Notes: generated by a model not told the origin, from the letters alone. DNA of 64,000 nt from Rhytidiadelphus loreus (GCA_947034895.1 OX344765.1:13645001-13709000), one strand, 5' to 3'. Numbered from the stretch's first letter, positions 46,001-59,976 are shown. Program-made: numbers and translations.

Positions 46001-47274
46001 CATCCAATCAAATAAAAGATTATATTCTTAACAAAGGGATACATTTCTTCACTTTGTATAAAATTTTCACCAAATTGTCTTCATAGGTACGTAGTCAAAT
46101 TTCATTTTGTCATTCTACACAAATTTGGTCTTTTAGGGTTTAAGGTTTTAATCTATTCTAAAATGTTATATAATTGATATATGTAGACTAAACTTTTAAT
46201 TAATATATGTAGACTTATACCACCAATAACTTTATTTTTCCACCAAACTACTCTCCTTTATTACGTGTACTCTTGAAAATATTCTCACTACATTGATTTT
46301 CTTGGTTATATTTATGAATTTATTTTATTTTTTGTGAAAGTGATTTTCATAATGACATCCTTTCCTCACTCATTGATGAACAATACATAGTTTGATATGA
46401 AAAAATATATAAAAACAAAATTAGTGTATGAGGCCAAATTGATCTTTGAAATAACATTTGATTATTTGGCCAAGGGATTGGTCTTTTACCTGTTAGAAGA
46501 CATGAGATTCCTTAAATTGTTAGTAAGTCAAATTTGGAAATATAAAACACTATGATATTGAATATTGCCATGAACTATAAAATAGTACATCTTGTCATAT
46601 TGCAAATCATGTAATTCTTAGAAAAAATAACGGGGATTCTAGGATGTAGTTTATAGCATATTATGCAATTATGTATTGATATTTTAGGTCAAATAACATA
46701 TAATTTACTGATATTACATCGAGGTATATTCATGTATAAAGACTTTACCACATAGATAGGTCAAGGTCGATTGAAGTAATTTTTTTTATCAAGGATTCAT
46801 TTGGCATATATAGCCCATAGCCATTGTCCATTTTGTTATGTACAAATTGTTTCAATTCCGAAAGTCACTCATGGTTCTTGTGTCCAATTAGGAAAAAACA
46901 AACATTCTTCAAACAATGAAGTGTAAGTCAAAGAGAGTGGATGCACACTTGCGGAATGAAGGACTTTACCTCCAAGTGCAACAAGGTCACTATTCCTACC
47001 AGAAACCAACACATGCTTGTATTCACATACCATTCTCCTTTCATATCAATTGAATGGTGTTTTCAAAATCAATTGGGTATAAACAATTTGCTAAATTTTT
47101 CTCACAATGTTTTATTAAAAGTAAACACATGGACATCCACAAAGCATCAGTGCCTCTGCAACTCAAAAAATAAGCAAGAAATTTGAACTTTCCTTGCATA
47201 CTTTGCAAATTCAATAATTAAGTGATGATGAATGTGAAATTACACCATTTTTGCATGTTGTTTGTTGCAATCTC
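43044..47274. other. AT-rich repeat mosaic, no gene recognised
   Basis: Dense degenerate repeats. Words such as GGGGACA(C/A)TTGGGCATTTAGAG (near 43440), AATGATGGGAA (43930-44060) and TTCCACAAAATTATGTAGTG (near 45680) recur in this and other intergenic regions, indicating overlapping remnants of small transposons. Open frames are short and lack any recognisable family. Confidence 0.45.
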
Positions 47275-47421
47275 ACCATTAAGGTATGTGCACCTAAAAG
47301 TGACACTCTCCTAATTGAGCTACCTATCTACAGTTGTTCAAGATTTCAAGCTTAGACAATTGTACATAGGTGGTGCACTGATTACGAGAGTGTCACTTTT
47401 AGGTGCACATACCTTAATGGT
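47275..47421. mobile_element. Short MITE-like palindrome, 147 bp
   Basis: About 35 bp at each end are perfect inverted copies, beginning ACCATTAAGGTATGTGCACC on the left. The middle is about 75 bp. TTAA lies inside each arm near its outer end, so the true boundary could be TTAA, TA or the outer ACC. No unambiguous target duplication exists, and the superfamily is left open. Confidence 0.65.
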
Positions 47422-48224
47422 TGTGAGCACCCCAAGAAATTCATGTCAATGTGAGCTTCCTTTCACCTTCAAATAAATTACATCTTTGATTCCCAAAGCA
47501 CATGCTGTACTGGAGCAAATGCTTTCAACTCTGTGGGAGTTGAGGAGGGAGTCAAAGAGCTCAGGCTGTAACTTATATTTTGGTCTCTTGCAATGAGAGT
47601 TTTTTTCTTTTTTCTTTTTTCTTTTCTTTCTGAAACAAATAGAATGAGAGCTTCTTCCATTTGAGTGTAAAAAAATGAAAAAACTAGACATCAGCATGGG
47701 CACTTCAATAAGCTCTTGAACAGTAAGCTTAGTAGCTATGCTGCCATGCCATGGTCCCCATTAACCCTGGAAGCATGTGGAATGCAGAGGCCCAAAAGTG
47801 GCCAATGGATGACAAAGAATCCCTCTATCTAACTCTTAAAGAACAATTTTTTGTTGAACAGACAATTGAAAATCTGGGTAGGTACTTATGAAGTCAATTT
47901 TGGTCGGATGTTCATGAATTTTTGACGTAAGGTGTGAACATGTAAGGTAAAACAGCCTGTTACGGTCAAATCACCCATAGTGGACACCTTATGACCTCAT
48001 AACGGTTTCTCAAACCACAATCAATATCTAACCTGACGCTCATAGAGTGATTAGTGACCGCATTAGGAACACCCAACTTTTCCAGTGTATGAACATTCCC
48101 ACGGCAAACTCACCAAATAGGCGCGCCAAATCACAAAAAATTGCTTTCAATTAAATAAGAGAATTAAATCCACAAACCATCCCACATTTGTTGAAAAATA
48201 TCTCCATCTTACCTTGAGATTAAA
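47422..48224. other. Intergenic DNA, no gene recognised
   Basis: Contains a C/T-rich run at about 47597-47635 and more balanced sequence to 48100. No gene or mobile element with defined ends is seen. Confidence 0.4.
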
Positions 48225-48835
48225 ATTGAGTAGAGAAACTTTTTATATACATATGAAGTGGTAGGATGTAGAACAACCCATGTGGGATAATGTAAATTAG
48301 AATTAGTAGGAGCTCAACCGCTCATAATTAAGTCAAAACTAGGTCTTGTATTTCAAACCTCATTTAGGCATGGTAGAATTTTTTTTTTCAAAACACTTTG
48401 AACTAAAAAAAAGTTGGTAAATGAAAATAACTTTCATTTCCAAAAATCCGTTTGAGATTTAGAACATCCAATGAAAATATATGGACAAATTTGAGAAAGG
48501 AAGTTTGAAATTGTAAAAAATAATTCCCTTTCAACCCCTCTCTCAAATTTGTCTATAACTTTTGATTGGAGATTCTAAATCTCAAACGGATTTTTGGAAA
48601 TGACATTTCTCTTCATTAACCAACTTCTCTTAGTTCAAAGTGTTTTGATATTTTTTTTTCTACTATGCCTAAATGAGTTTTTGAAAATCTATTAGGAAAC
48701 AAAACCTACATTTGACTTAACTGTGAGTGGTTGAGTTCCTACTAATTCTAATTTACATTTTCCCACATGGGTTGTTCTACATCCTACTACGTAATGTTTA
48801 TATAATGAACTCTTCCTCTCATCTAAAACTCAAAT
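48225..48835. repeat. Long imperfect palindrome, arms about 270-300 bp
   Basis: The two halves are inverted copies around a centre near 48520. Matching words, each with its complement on the other side, include GTAGGATGTAGAACAACCCA, AAATTAGAATTAGTAGGA, CAAAACACTTTGAACTAA, AAAATCCGTTTGAGATTTAG and GGACAAATTTGAGA. Identity falls toward the outer ends, so the boundaries are approximate. No coding frame is present. It could be a foldback or long-TIR (Mutator-like) element, and its transcript would form a long hairpin. Confidence 0.8.
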
Positions 48836-51185
48836 TTAATTGATAATGTATTAACTACAAGTTTGCCCCATGGTAGGAAGTTCACTTCCCGTGTTGGCTA
48901 CCTTTGGCATCCCGCCATGGGGATGCTCTAAATCATTGTTAGAAGTTACTTTTCATGGCATTCTACATTAGAAATTATTGTGACCACTTTAGGTGGTTAA
49001 GATAAGCATATTGGGTACACTTTTTGTTCGTTATAGGGCAACCTATAGACCGTGTTGGGAAGATCACTTCAGAAATACATTACTAATTCACACTTTGTCT
49101 GAAAAATAAAATTTCAATTGCTCTCACTATTTCTCACACTTATCTTTGTGTGGAAAAAAATTTGGAAAATTTCAGTAATGGCATGAGGGTAGACTCCAAA
49201 TTCTAACCACAATGGGCTGATTTACCTTACCCCTTTAGTGGGAATTTTTTTTTTTTTTTGATCGGGTGCCCGGATCAAAAGTTATGTTGCCTTAAACTTT
49301 TCTGACAGCTCAGGCAGCTTCAAGTAGCTTTTGCAAAACTCCTCTTTTACTTCTGAAATTTGGTAGGCATGTAACTTACTTGATGCAAGATGCAAATGTC
49401 AAAAAAATAACCACGTGTAGTTAAAAATCTCACTCTATTGATATTCAATGTTCAATTAAGTTTTGAAGAGATTTTTGATTTTGGGTTAATTCTAATTTTA
49501 TTCATAAAAAAGATTTATAGAAAAGGTTTGATTGACTTACATTCCAACTCCACTTTATTTTTAATTATTAATTTATTTTCTTTCAATTTTTTTGACCCCT
49601 AAAGGACTAGGGCCATTTTTCTGTCAAAACTACTGAAAATTCCCATTTTTGCTGCATTCGTATCAAAAAAACAATTTCTTTTAATTTCTTTTAAGAATCT
49701 AGTTGTAGGATCTTATACCTTACTTGTCTAGGATCATGTGGTAAAAATTGCATGAAGTTTGACCAAATAGATTGAAATATATTGGCATTCAAAGTTGGAA
49801 AAAAAAGTTTTTTGAACATTGGCCTGCAATTTTAGATGAATTTGACTACCATTTGTAGAAAAAATTTGCACTATGGATCTTGAATTTTAAAAATTTTGTG
49901 TTGAAGAATTGAGTTGAAAGTCTAGAAAAAAAATTCAAAAAACACACACTTGATTTTAATTCTTTAAAATATTGTTAATTAGAAGTAGGTCCAAGATTTA
50001 AAGAAAAACTAAATTGTTAATAGCTCTAAAATGGGATTGAAACACAACAATCTCAACGGTGAGATTGTTTTAGCTAGAAAACTTAACCTTCTCAAACAAT
50101 TTTTTTTTTAAATTGTGAAAATTGCATTCGAAATTGAATCCTATAAGTTATTTTTTCAAAAGAAAAAATTTTCAAAATTTAATTTCAAATTTTTGTGGAT
50201 TTCTTTTTCTGACCGGTGCCATAAAAATTATGTTTAAGATGGCAAAACTTTTGCCCCTAGGCAACGATTGAAATAAAAATTATATTCCTATGAAGCTAGT
50301 GAGTTTTCTTATCTTATGAGAAAGTTTCAAAAAGTTTCACTAAAAATTGAGATCATAGGAACCTACTCAAAATCCATTTTGTCCCCCAAGGGGACAATGG
50401 AGCATTAAATGAAAGAAGATTCACTTGAAAAACAATTTACATCTCATGCATCCTAAATTCCTAATATGAATTAAACATCTTTTCCAAAATCATTTAAAAG
50501 TCTCCTTTGGTACATAAGGTAGCAACACCCATAACCATCAAATTATGCAATTCAGCATAGTTGGAGGCACTTTTTTTTAGAAAAAATGTTTTTTTAATAT
50601 TAGCAACTGAAAATCATGAATTTTCAAAAAAAGAATTCGAATTTTTGGATAAGGCATCTAATTTCTGTAAATTTTCAAAGTAGAACTCACTAGGGCATCC
50701 TAAACCACACTCTACTAAAGTTGCCTCGATTGTAGTACCAAAATCTTAAAAAATCAAAGCCTACCAACCACAATTAAGCATTGGCATGGTTTCAAGGTAC
50801 ATTTGGAGACACTTTAAGGGAACTCTACTATCGAAGTATGGGTACACTAATGGTTATGGGTGTTGCTACCTTAGATCCTTTGTCAATGCCAATGTCCTTG
50901 CAACTTTTTTTGTAGTGAGGTGTTCATGCTAATCATAGTTAGTTTTTGCCCTCCAACCATGTCGGTTATGTGGCAATCATCTATAAGATAGAATTGCCGA
51001 TTTCTACTATTTTTGACTATATATAGTTTTTCATTTATAGTTTATTACAATAAGAAATATTAGGCAAATTCCTAGCCCTTATTTGGATGGATTTGGCAAA
51101 ATATAGTAAAATAAACACCAAATTTCCTATACTCTCGTCACAAAGCCTTGAGGGAGGTCAATTTTTTGTGATAGATTGCAAAAAA
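48836..51185. other. AT-rich repeat mosaic, no gene recognised
   Basis: Contains a poly-T run near 49246-49259 and several CCC(C)TAAAGGAC-like end words (near 49225 and 49595) that resemble the ends of the TTAA-bounded elements, but no complete element could be delimited. No coding region is recognised. Confidence 0.4.
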
Positions 51186-51436
51186 CAAAGACCTTGAATG
51201 ATGCAATGTTCAGAAAATAAAACCCGGCTAGTTCAAAGTTAGTTGGTGGAATTAACAAAAAAATTGGTTGCAATTTGAAAACATTGACAAAGAAAACAGT
51301 GAAAAAAATTATAAATTTTATATTTTGAGTAAAAAATAGGGAAGATAACCGAACTCCGTACTGCACTTGAAAAAAAGGTTCAATTTGGGAATTGAAGGAA
51401 AATAGCCAGTAAAACTCGAAAAGTTTCCCAAACGCT
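51186..51436 (+). repeat. Dispersed repeat family B, copy 2
   Basis: Second copy of the 42808-43043 repeat, same orientation, about 75-80% similar by eye. Confidence 0.7.
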
Positions 51437-53206
51437 GGAATGATGCTGATGATGGTCAATGGAAACATTAATAACATGGTGTTGCTTTTGCCTAACCCTT
51501 AGGATTTTGCCATGAAAAGAAGTGTGCCAATGAATGAGACTCAATACATTATTAGAGAACTGCCAATACGGTCAATTCCCTATTCTGGGTTTGTTTCCTT
51601 CGCTCCTTATTGGTGCAAGGGGATTCTTAAAAAATTCATAATACAAAAAGCAACCTTTTATGGAATTCACCGAGAAAATAATTTGGGGCTTTGAAATGAA
51701 ATGTTTCTCTGTCTGCCTAAAATAAACACAAAACAGAATTAGCGGCGTACCTCCGATTCTCCGAAATGATTTTGCAACCAGGTCGCTGAAACGTACTAAA
51801 ATCAGCGGGGTGAATAACACTCAATAAGAAGTACCGGTCCTTTTTTAATCGTGGAACTTGCCAGATCCTTGAATCTTGTGTTCTCGTGGGTACGAGATTC
51901 AAAAGGGATATTTTAAAAATATTTGAATCTTCTGGTATATTCATATTCGGATTCGTCACATGATTCTAGAGGGTTTCTTCAATTAATAATTTTTGGAAAC
52001 AATTGGGGAATTCAAAGTTTCATCCAACTTTGTCCAGTTTTACTGTGCACAAAATCGAAACAAAAACACGTGCTTTCTGTTGCAGGACTCTTAATTGTAA
52101 TTGCTGATTGCAAGGTATTGAAATTGTATGTAAATGTTCAGACTTTTAGTATTAGTGGGACATCTTTAACGGTGGTGGTGGTTTGGGTACATGGTTGACT
52201 GTATCACATGCTTACGAGGAGTGCAATGTTGATTACGTACGAACCATCATGATTGAAGTATCAAGTAGCGGGGTATGCACCTAACATAACCTAATCTTGA
52301 TATAATCTGTTTTTGGAACAAATTGAAATGGCATCGGCAGACTGAGTTCATCAGTTTCAACTACAGTACTGAATTGGTCTTACCGAGCACAAGTTGAATT
52401 TTGTAGTTTTTGAGAGATTCTGAAGTACAGGATAGGAATGTCGGTAGCTGAACCAAGTCCACCAAGTCCGCTGAGTCCACTAATAAGTCCGCCGAGTCCA
52501 CCGAGTCCTCTGCAAGCGGAAAAGTCATCGTAACCACTGATCAGTCTTCATAGCCAGTGATACTTGTCTCGATTCATATAAAACCAACGAAGGGAAAGCA
52601 ATAAGGTCAAATGGTAACTAAGACAGATCAAATTGAAGGAACAACCACGTTAATGTTATATTACCAAAATTTATATAAAACTCAGAATGAGGAGCTGACA
52701 CAAACACAAGCATTCTTCTCGAAGCGCGCTGATAAGATTCTCAGTCGTGACAGTGTCATCTGACTTCAATCAACGGGCCTGTCAGTAAGAATTCTCAAAC
52801 GTTATAACTATGTATCAGATCAAGGTTCTATATGTTAAGGTTTCACTGTTTGTGCAGTAAAGTTCAAGTGAGATTATTATGACAGAGAGCTGTGTATTAT
52901 ATTATTTATATTTCATGATCTACAACATAAGCAACATCAAAAGCAGGAAATAAAATTGAGATAATAATCAATGCCATCGCCATTTATTCTCCCTGTGCCA
53001 GAAAACGAGTATTGCTTTAGTACAAGAACCTTGCACCATTCACTCTAATAATGCAACATCACCCACAATTAACAACCGAAATGACATGATCACTTTGAGG
53101 ACACAAATAATACACGAGAGCAATGACTTCTTGAACTTGTCAGCATTACTTGAGTACCAAATTAGCATCATGTTATGCAAGAAGCATAAATAGGACCACC
53201 ATTTAA
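51437..53206. other. Intergenic DNA with one small Ser-Pro repeat frame
   Basis: No gene is recognised. At 52438-52533 an ATG opens a 31-codon frame containing seven SP(P/L) repeats from a 9-bp tandem unit (CCAAGTCCA-like). Without flanking exons I cannot tell whether it is coding or a simple repeat. The rest is mixed AT-rich and balanced sequence. Confidence 0.35.
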
Positions 53207-56200
53207 TTAATCATAATCATACTTCCTAATATTGCCGGGAGGTGGTACAGGCATTCTCATAGTTGTTACTCCAATCTTATGAGAAATATGATAAAATTGA
53301 TCTCTAATGCAAATTAGAGGAGGTCCAAGAGAAACATGGATATGGTAAGTGAAACCAAGGGTAGGAAGTAAGCTAGCGCCCCTAGGAACTAGAGATACAA
53401 CCTTCTCGTACGTGGAAACGGCTTTCAGAGTATAACCCATGGTCGGTTGCTATGTCAGTAAAGCGAACGAGGGAGCTTCAAAAGCAATCACTATGGAAAG
53501 GAAATTGAAAAGAAGTCAGCAGTTGCAAAGATGTACTTAAGCGTTCTCAGCGTATGCGCTACAGTGGGCTCCCAAGCTTCCGTAAATGGTGGAGGAGCCA
53601 GTTGGAGAGCCTTCTATAGCGAGTTTTCATAGCTTTCAAATATCAAAAACTAAATCCTCGATATCAACCTTGCAAGCATGCAAAGAGTAGAATTTGACCT
53701 CTGCGTAACTGAGGAGAAATTCCTGATAAATCACCGTGCTATAATCTTGTTCAAAGTAGAAACTGATGCAGAAAATTTCAGGATATCAGTGCAGAGGACG
53801 AGAATGTAAAGTCAGAGATGTTCACTCAGATAGAGTACATAAAATCTAGTAGATCGAATTTGGCGCAAAATTTGTTCGCTTCATTAGGTGCTAACTACTA
53901 AAGGTGCTGATACCTAATCTCTATTGTGGTGTGTCATGGCGCCCAACTTATTCCTCAGATCTATACCATTCCTCGATTCTACAGCTTTGTGCAGCTGAAG
54001 TCGGAAATGTGGCACTTCAAACATGCTATTTCATCGAAAAACTGAAATTACAGAAAAGCACAAAACCAGCACGACTCAGTGAAACAAGCGATCCTTACCT
54101 CATATGTTCCATCGAGGGAACGGCCGCAGCAGTAACCAGGTGCGTTCCTAGTAATTGTAACAATTCTCGATATTGTTCTAGAGATACATTGTGTCGCTTG
54201 GAGTTCATCATACAGAACGCTTAGGTGTGCATCATATTTGAACGGCTTTCCCAAACCACAATGACATCCATAAGGCACGTTATAAAACAGGAAGCCGTTA
54301 CGTTCGATTACAGCAATATCACATCAACAATAGAAATCCGTTAAAACCCCTAATTTATCAGATATTGGAAAAGATTTCCAGCATATGAACAGCTATTCCC
54401 TTTCAATACGGCAGACATGAATAAGTATTCGCGCTATCAGATGAGAAAGACGAAATGCAGCGGGACTCGAGAAAGAAAGACCCTAATCGACTCGCTCTCA
54501 GCTCCGAATCATTCCAATTACCAATAGAATTGAATTAAAAGATAATGACAAGATAATTCTAAATGAAGCACCACGACATGGAACCGATTAAAGGAATACG
54601 GGAGTCCACTTGCCTGAATTTTCAAGTCCTGCGTCGCATTTCCAGGTTGCTTGTCCGCGCAGTAGATAGCAGAGGAATTGATGCAAATATTTCTCCTCGA
54701 ACAAATCACTCAGCACCTGTACTCTCATTTTACTAATCCAATTCATCGGATGAGTCCTAATTTCATTATTACCACAGCACGCAACAGACTACGGCCTTTT
54801 CTCCCAGCCATGGACTCATAACAGGCAGCATATTTCAAGAAAAAGGAGAAGGAATTAAGCACACACTCAAAAACTTCAAATCCAACATTGTTGGAAATCC
54901 CCGCAGATCGTAATTCTCATGGCTCCGTCGAATTGGCAGAATTTCGATCAATATCTTCGCAGATCGACCGTCTTTTGCGTGTGATTGAGAGGAGCGTGCA
55001 AGCGATTTGGGGACTGACGTTTGAAATGGCTTGGTCTCCGGAGCAAGGAAGACGACGGACGACGAACAGAATGCACAGGCGACATTCTTCGTAGCGGCCG
55101 GGACGGAAGTTTAGATTGTAACTAAGCTTAGGTGAAAACTTTGGTGAAAACTTTGAAAGCTGGTTAACCTAAATGCCCATGGCACAAATTCTGGTGTCGA
55201 CAATACTTCAAAGGTAAATAAAACCTTACCAAATTTTTTTTTTTTTTTTTTTAATTTTTGAAAATTTCTTTTTGAAGTCTAGTTTTAGCATCAAAAATCT
55301 GATTTTGAAAATGAATGATTATGATTTTTCTATGCAAGGTTTTGTGTAAGGGTGTCCATTGTAAATCTTGATTTTTAAATGTTGAGGGCTCTTGGAAATG
55401 AGCCTCAAATACACTAGAACTTGAAGAAAAAATTACATTAGAAATTCATTTAAAAAATTTATAGAATAGATTTTAATAAGCCATAAATTGATTGGAGTTA
55501 TGCATGTTATGCCTTTTAATCTCATATGATTTTAGTGACCATTTTAAAAATTTTGACATGTGAAAAGAGGATTGAAAGGCTTCAAATTACTTTCATAGTT
55601 TTAACACCCTCATGATCAAACATTATAATCTTTCAATCCACAAGTGATATTGTTGTGTAATCTTTTTCGATGCAATCTCTAACATGTCTACTTTGAAATT
55701 GTATGGTAACAATCCCAAAAAAATTGATAAAACTTATCAAAATGTTAACTTTTTGTTCAATTTAGAGCAAATTCCAAGAAGTTCAAAAAAGGCCTTGGGC
55801 ATTTAGAGATTAAGGTAGGGACACCCAAAAGCACCACTTTTATAACTATTGCACATTTACTACTATTATTAAACTCTTCAAATTTTCATATTTTCTTGTT
55901 GGCAAATGAAAGGAGATTCCGATGCACAAAAGAATACAACATTTGATTACCACATGCAAAAGTTATGAAGAGTCAAAGTTTTTTTGGTAGATGTTCTAAA
56001 ATCATTTCTTCAACATAGGTACATATTGATTTTGGAGATGTACATAGAGTGATGGTGGTGGTTTTAGACAAGGTGTGATTTGAGGCCTGCCCACCTTATA
56101 ATCAACTCCATAGCTAGATGTTATTGTTATTAATTTTTGCACTAAACATTGAGGACTAAAAATGTCTAATGAATGATTTCCAAGAAAATTATAGTAACAA

Positions 56201-56744
56201 AGAATTAGCCATTAAAGGTTTTGATCATTTTGGGTTACCTTTGTGAAAGGGACATGTTCTTCTATGGTTAACTCTTTAGAGCCTATGCTACTTTACGTAG
56301 AACTATAAAAAATATTTTAATCATTGATTATTTGAGATACATGTCCGCCTATATATGTATAATATTTTAATCATTTAATTGTATATAATTGCAAGTATTC
56401 CAATAACTAATTTACTACAAATTTTTGTGATCATTGGATAGTGCATTTTGAAGATTGTAATGTTTGTACAAAGCAAATATGAAATATTGAAACAAGATTA
56501 TTAAAGGTGTTCTTGTTCAATGCAAAACAAATGTGAAGGAAAATTTTCAATAGTGATTCTTGACACTTTAATCCACAAAGTGCATGTGTTTATTAAAAAA
56601 CTTGATTATATTTTATTTTTCTACTCCATTTCAAAACTTTGAAAAAAAATAATTCATTCAATGAGTTGCAATTGAAAGCTCTATGTCTATGTGTTAGAAT
56701 TGAAAGAATACAATATCATAGGTATTTCATTTGAATTTTCTTCT
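53207..56744. other. Intergenic DNA, no supported gene
   Basis: Balanced composition at 53.2-55.1 kb suggests former or present genic sequence. The longest plausible piece is a minus-strand frame of 77 codons from ATG 53440 to 53207, which I do not recognise and which has no convincing neighbouring exons. From 55.1 kb the DNA is AT-rich, with a poly-T run at 55231-55250. The stretch at 55602-55712 matches the interior of the 16480-17429 element. Confidence 0.35.
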
Positions 56745-56748
56745 TTAA

Positions 56749-57118
56749 CCCATTAAAGACTGATCGACCACTTTCTAGTCAAAATTGACACTTTTTCATT
56801 GGTAGAGAGAGTTTTACAATGAATTTGGATACATACAAAAGATAATGGGTGTAGGAAACTATGAACCGAATGCATTGGGACAAGAATCATGACAATTTGT
56901 TGAGTAATCTGTGCTAGTATGCAAAATACAAAAATCAATACAAAAATCAATGCAGTACTTGTCATGCATTTGTTGCAAATCCCCAAGCATTCATGCAAAA
57001 TCCATCGGTTAAATCAAATCTCTAGAATGCATCATTGTTTGGTATTTTTTTTCCATGTTTTGCTTAAGACTACAAATTATCTTATCCACCTCCAAAACTA
57101 ACCATGGTCCTTAATGGA
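56749..57118. mobile_element. TTAA-bounded MITE, 370 bp
   Basis: The left end CCCATTAAAGAC and the right end GTCCTTAATGGA are inverted repeats with two mismatches. TTAA flanks both sides (56745-56748 and 57119-57122). The ends resemble those of 31942-32329, so the two may share a mobilising transposase. No coding frame. Confidence 0.6.
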
Positions 57119-57122
57119 TTAA

Positions 57123-59976
57123 AGATGATTTTCAAGTTTAAATTACAAAGCTTATTTTTCATTATACTCTTCAAATTTCCAAATTGTTTCTATTTATACT
57201 GTGATTGATATAATTTTGTGACAAAATCATACTTCAATAAATCAGAATAATTTTATTTTTCCACCAAAAATTCTAAAAAGTCCACTTCTATAGAAAAAAT
57301 ATTTATCCATATATGAAAATTATTGAAATTTAATGATTAATTATATAAAAACTTAATTTTGCTTAATGATGATGCATAGACTTGAAGGTCATCACCATTT
57401 TGGGTGTAAAAAAGAAATAATTACTTGAAAAAAATTTCAAACTATTTTTCATGTGTACTTTTATTTATTCAAGAAATTATAACAATCGTAATTTGTTATA
57501 AAACCAATAGAATTTTCTTACATTGATAGACAACACATATTCTCATGTAAGAAACTTATTATATACATTTGAACTCAAATATAATTTAAAAGGTTGATTG
57601 AACCCAAAAATAAAATTTGACCATATTGCAATGGAATTGTTTTTTTAGGAGCTAAGTACATGCATTAGTGCCCTACAAAATTTTAGTGATTTTTGGAGTT
57701 CATCATCATTTAGGTCATACAATGCTCTACAAAGAATTATACAAAAAACATCCAAGGTATAAGAACTTTAAGTTATAAATATCTCTAATTACTTCATTTA
57801 TATATTTCTTGTTTGAAAATAATATAGCTTAAGTAGTGAAAGCTATATAGTTATAGATTTCCATGGAAAAATCTCTATGTGGCTAGACAAGGCACTTTGC
57901 TCTAAAAAATGCTCTATTATGGTACATTATGTATACTAAATTTAGAAATATTGTTTATAGTGATTTAGATAAGTTTCAATGTTTTTGGTATAGGACCTTA
58001 CAATTGCAAGCATTGCATTTTTCATCTTCATATTATTTTAGGACTTTAATTGGAAAAATATTCTCTTTTGTATTTCACTAACTTTAATGTTCAAAACCTT
58101 TTGAACATATTTTTTACTGATTTAAAAAGAAAAATGTTTTTTACAAAAAAAGATTAGATAAAAGTTTTATTGAAATTTTTTATGAAGGTCATGAATTAGC
58201 TATGATAATATAGGTTGAATTCTCTAGTGCTAATTTGGATTGAAAAATGGATATTCTGATGGGATATTAGTGTAAATCAAGCATTTTATGCACTTGATGT
58301 GCATGGTGAAAATTGGTTTTACTTGGTGCCTAGGCAATTCCCCACCAATACTTATCAATGTTTTCTTGGTTTTCTTGTGAAGGACTAGGTAATGCAAAAG
58401 AACAACCTCATTATAAGAAATAACATGCTGAGACTTAGGAGAGGTGAGGAATAACCTCAATGTTGGATGGTTGGATCTTGATCAACTATGCTCAATGAAG
58501 GGTCTAGAAAGAAGTGCCTGATAATGTGAAGGCAACCCCACTTTATGCAAAAGAACGTGCTTCCTTGCATCCACTGAAGAGTGTCCACCTGTCCTGAAAC
58601 GAGCTCCATTGAGGTTATTATTTCATTGATGATTCTATCAAAGGAGTGTGAGCTAAATCAGGGCTCCTTCAGAAGCCTCTTCACCTAACTTGGTCGCATC
58701 AATTTGCGCACCATTCATGAATAATGTTGACCAACTACATTGCCCACTTCAAGGTAAAAATAATGCAAGCTGCAGTCTCCACATTTTGAGGCATCCGTCA
58801 TCTTCCACGTGAAATTCTTTGAACTTTTAAAAAAACACCTCCATGGTATGTTCCAACTGACTGAAGTGCAATATGATTATTCTTTAGAGAATAACCATCA
58901 TACAATTCTCAGAGACCTATTACTATTAAACAAGTGACACCTACAAATATTTGACTGGTTGGGCACTTCGCATAGTTGATGCGGACACAGAAGAAATTCA
59001 TGATCTTTGTCTGCAAAGGGACGAACCTGTTACGTGTGTGTGTGTTGTCCGTATTAGTCACGTTTAAAGACATGTCTAACCGAAGTAATCATGGAAATTT
59101 TCATTAATTTAAGAATAGAGTATTCCAATTTCTATGATGCTCCACAACCACAACGCGCAATCTCAGAAAACAATGACTGAGAGAATGTCATTCTTGTGTG
59201 ATTCCCGCTCCTCTGTGCAGACACAGCAGCCTGGCGATCGGCATCGCTCAAGTACTGTACAGGCGGGTGGGAAGCGAGTGCCAAGCACGCTTTTGTGTCT
59301 GACGGGCTGTACCTAACAGCTTTGTCATTCACGTTAGTCCGTCCTAAATCTGTTCACAGAGCAATCAAGTGAAAAGTGTGAGCTTCATAACGATTCTTTG
59401 GCAATTCATCCAACCAAAATGATTTCCTTGTCTAATATAATGAACAAAACAAATTCATCAGAATCAATCAAAATTTGAGCACATTGACGAAATCAATTAC
59501 GCTGTGGCATCAGAATGGGAAATTTCAAAATTCATGTTGGCGACGGTCACCACAAATTTTTAGAATTGCATCAGATTAAACGCGATATGCTCAAGCGTTG
59601 TTGCATAAGCATAGTATGGGAACAGATATCTCCAAGTAAACTGGCTGTAAGAATCAAATAATTACGACATTTCGAATGCTTATTGATGAACTCTATACCA
59701 GGCTAGGGAGACGCCAATAATAGCCTTCTACATCTGATTATCTCAACTCGTCAACCCCACAATCTAGGAGTTCTATCAGGACCTTGATACTAATGAATCC
59801 AGTCCTGAAAAGTGTAGGAAATTACATTTTTGAAGGAGGACAAACACTGGGCCCTAATTTTACTAGCACACTGTCAACTCTTGCCAACACTTGCAGCTCG
59901 GAAAAATGAGCTAGCACCAGAATTTAATGGAGCCTCGACATACCTACTCATGGAAGCATTACTGATATCATTGACG
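57123..59976. other. AT-rich intergenic DNA and 3' flank of the NPF gene
   Basis: AT-rich to about 58450, then more balanced. The part at 58.45-58.85 kb reads like degraded former coding DNA, but no family is recognised on either strand. The last few hundred bases are the presumed 3' untranslated region of the NPF gene. Confidence 0.4.

Noticed and set aside
53207..53440. 77-codon minus-strand frame beginning MGYTLKAVSTYEK
   Set aside because: No family recognised and no neighbouring exons that join it; left as unassigned sequence.
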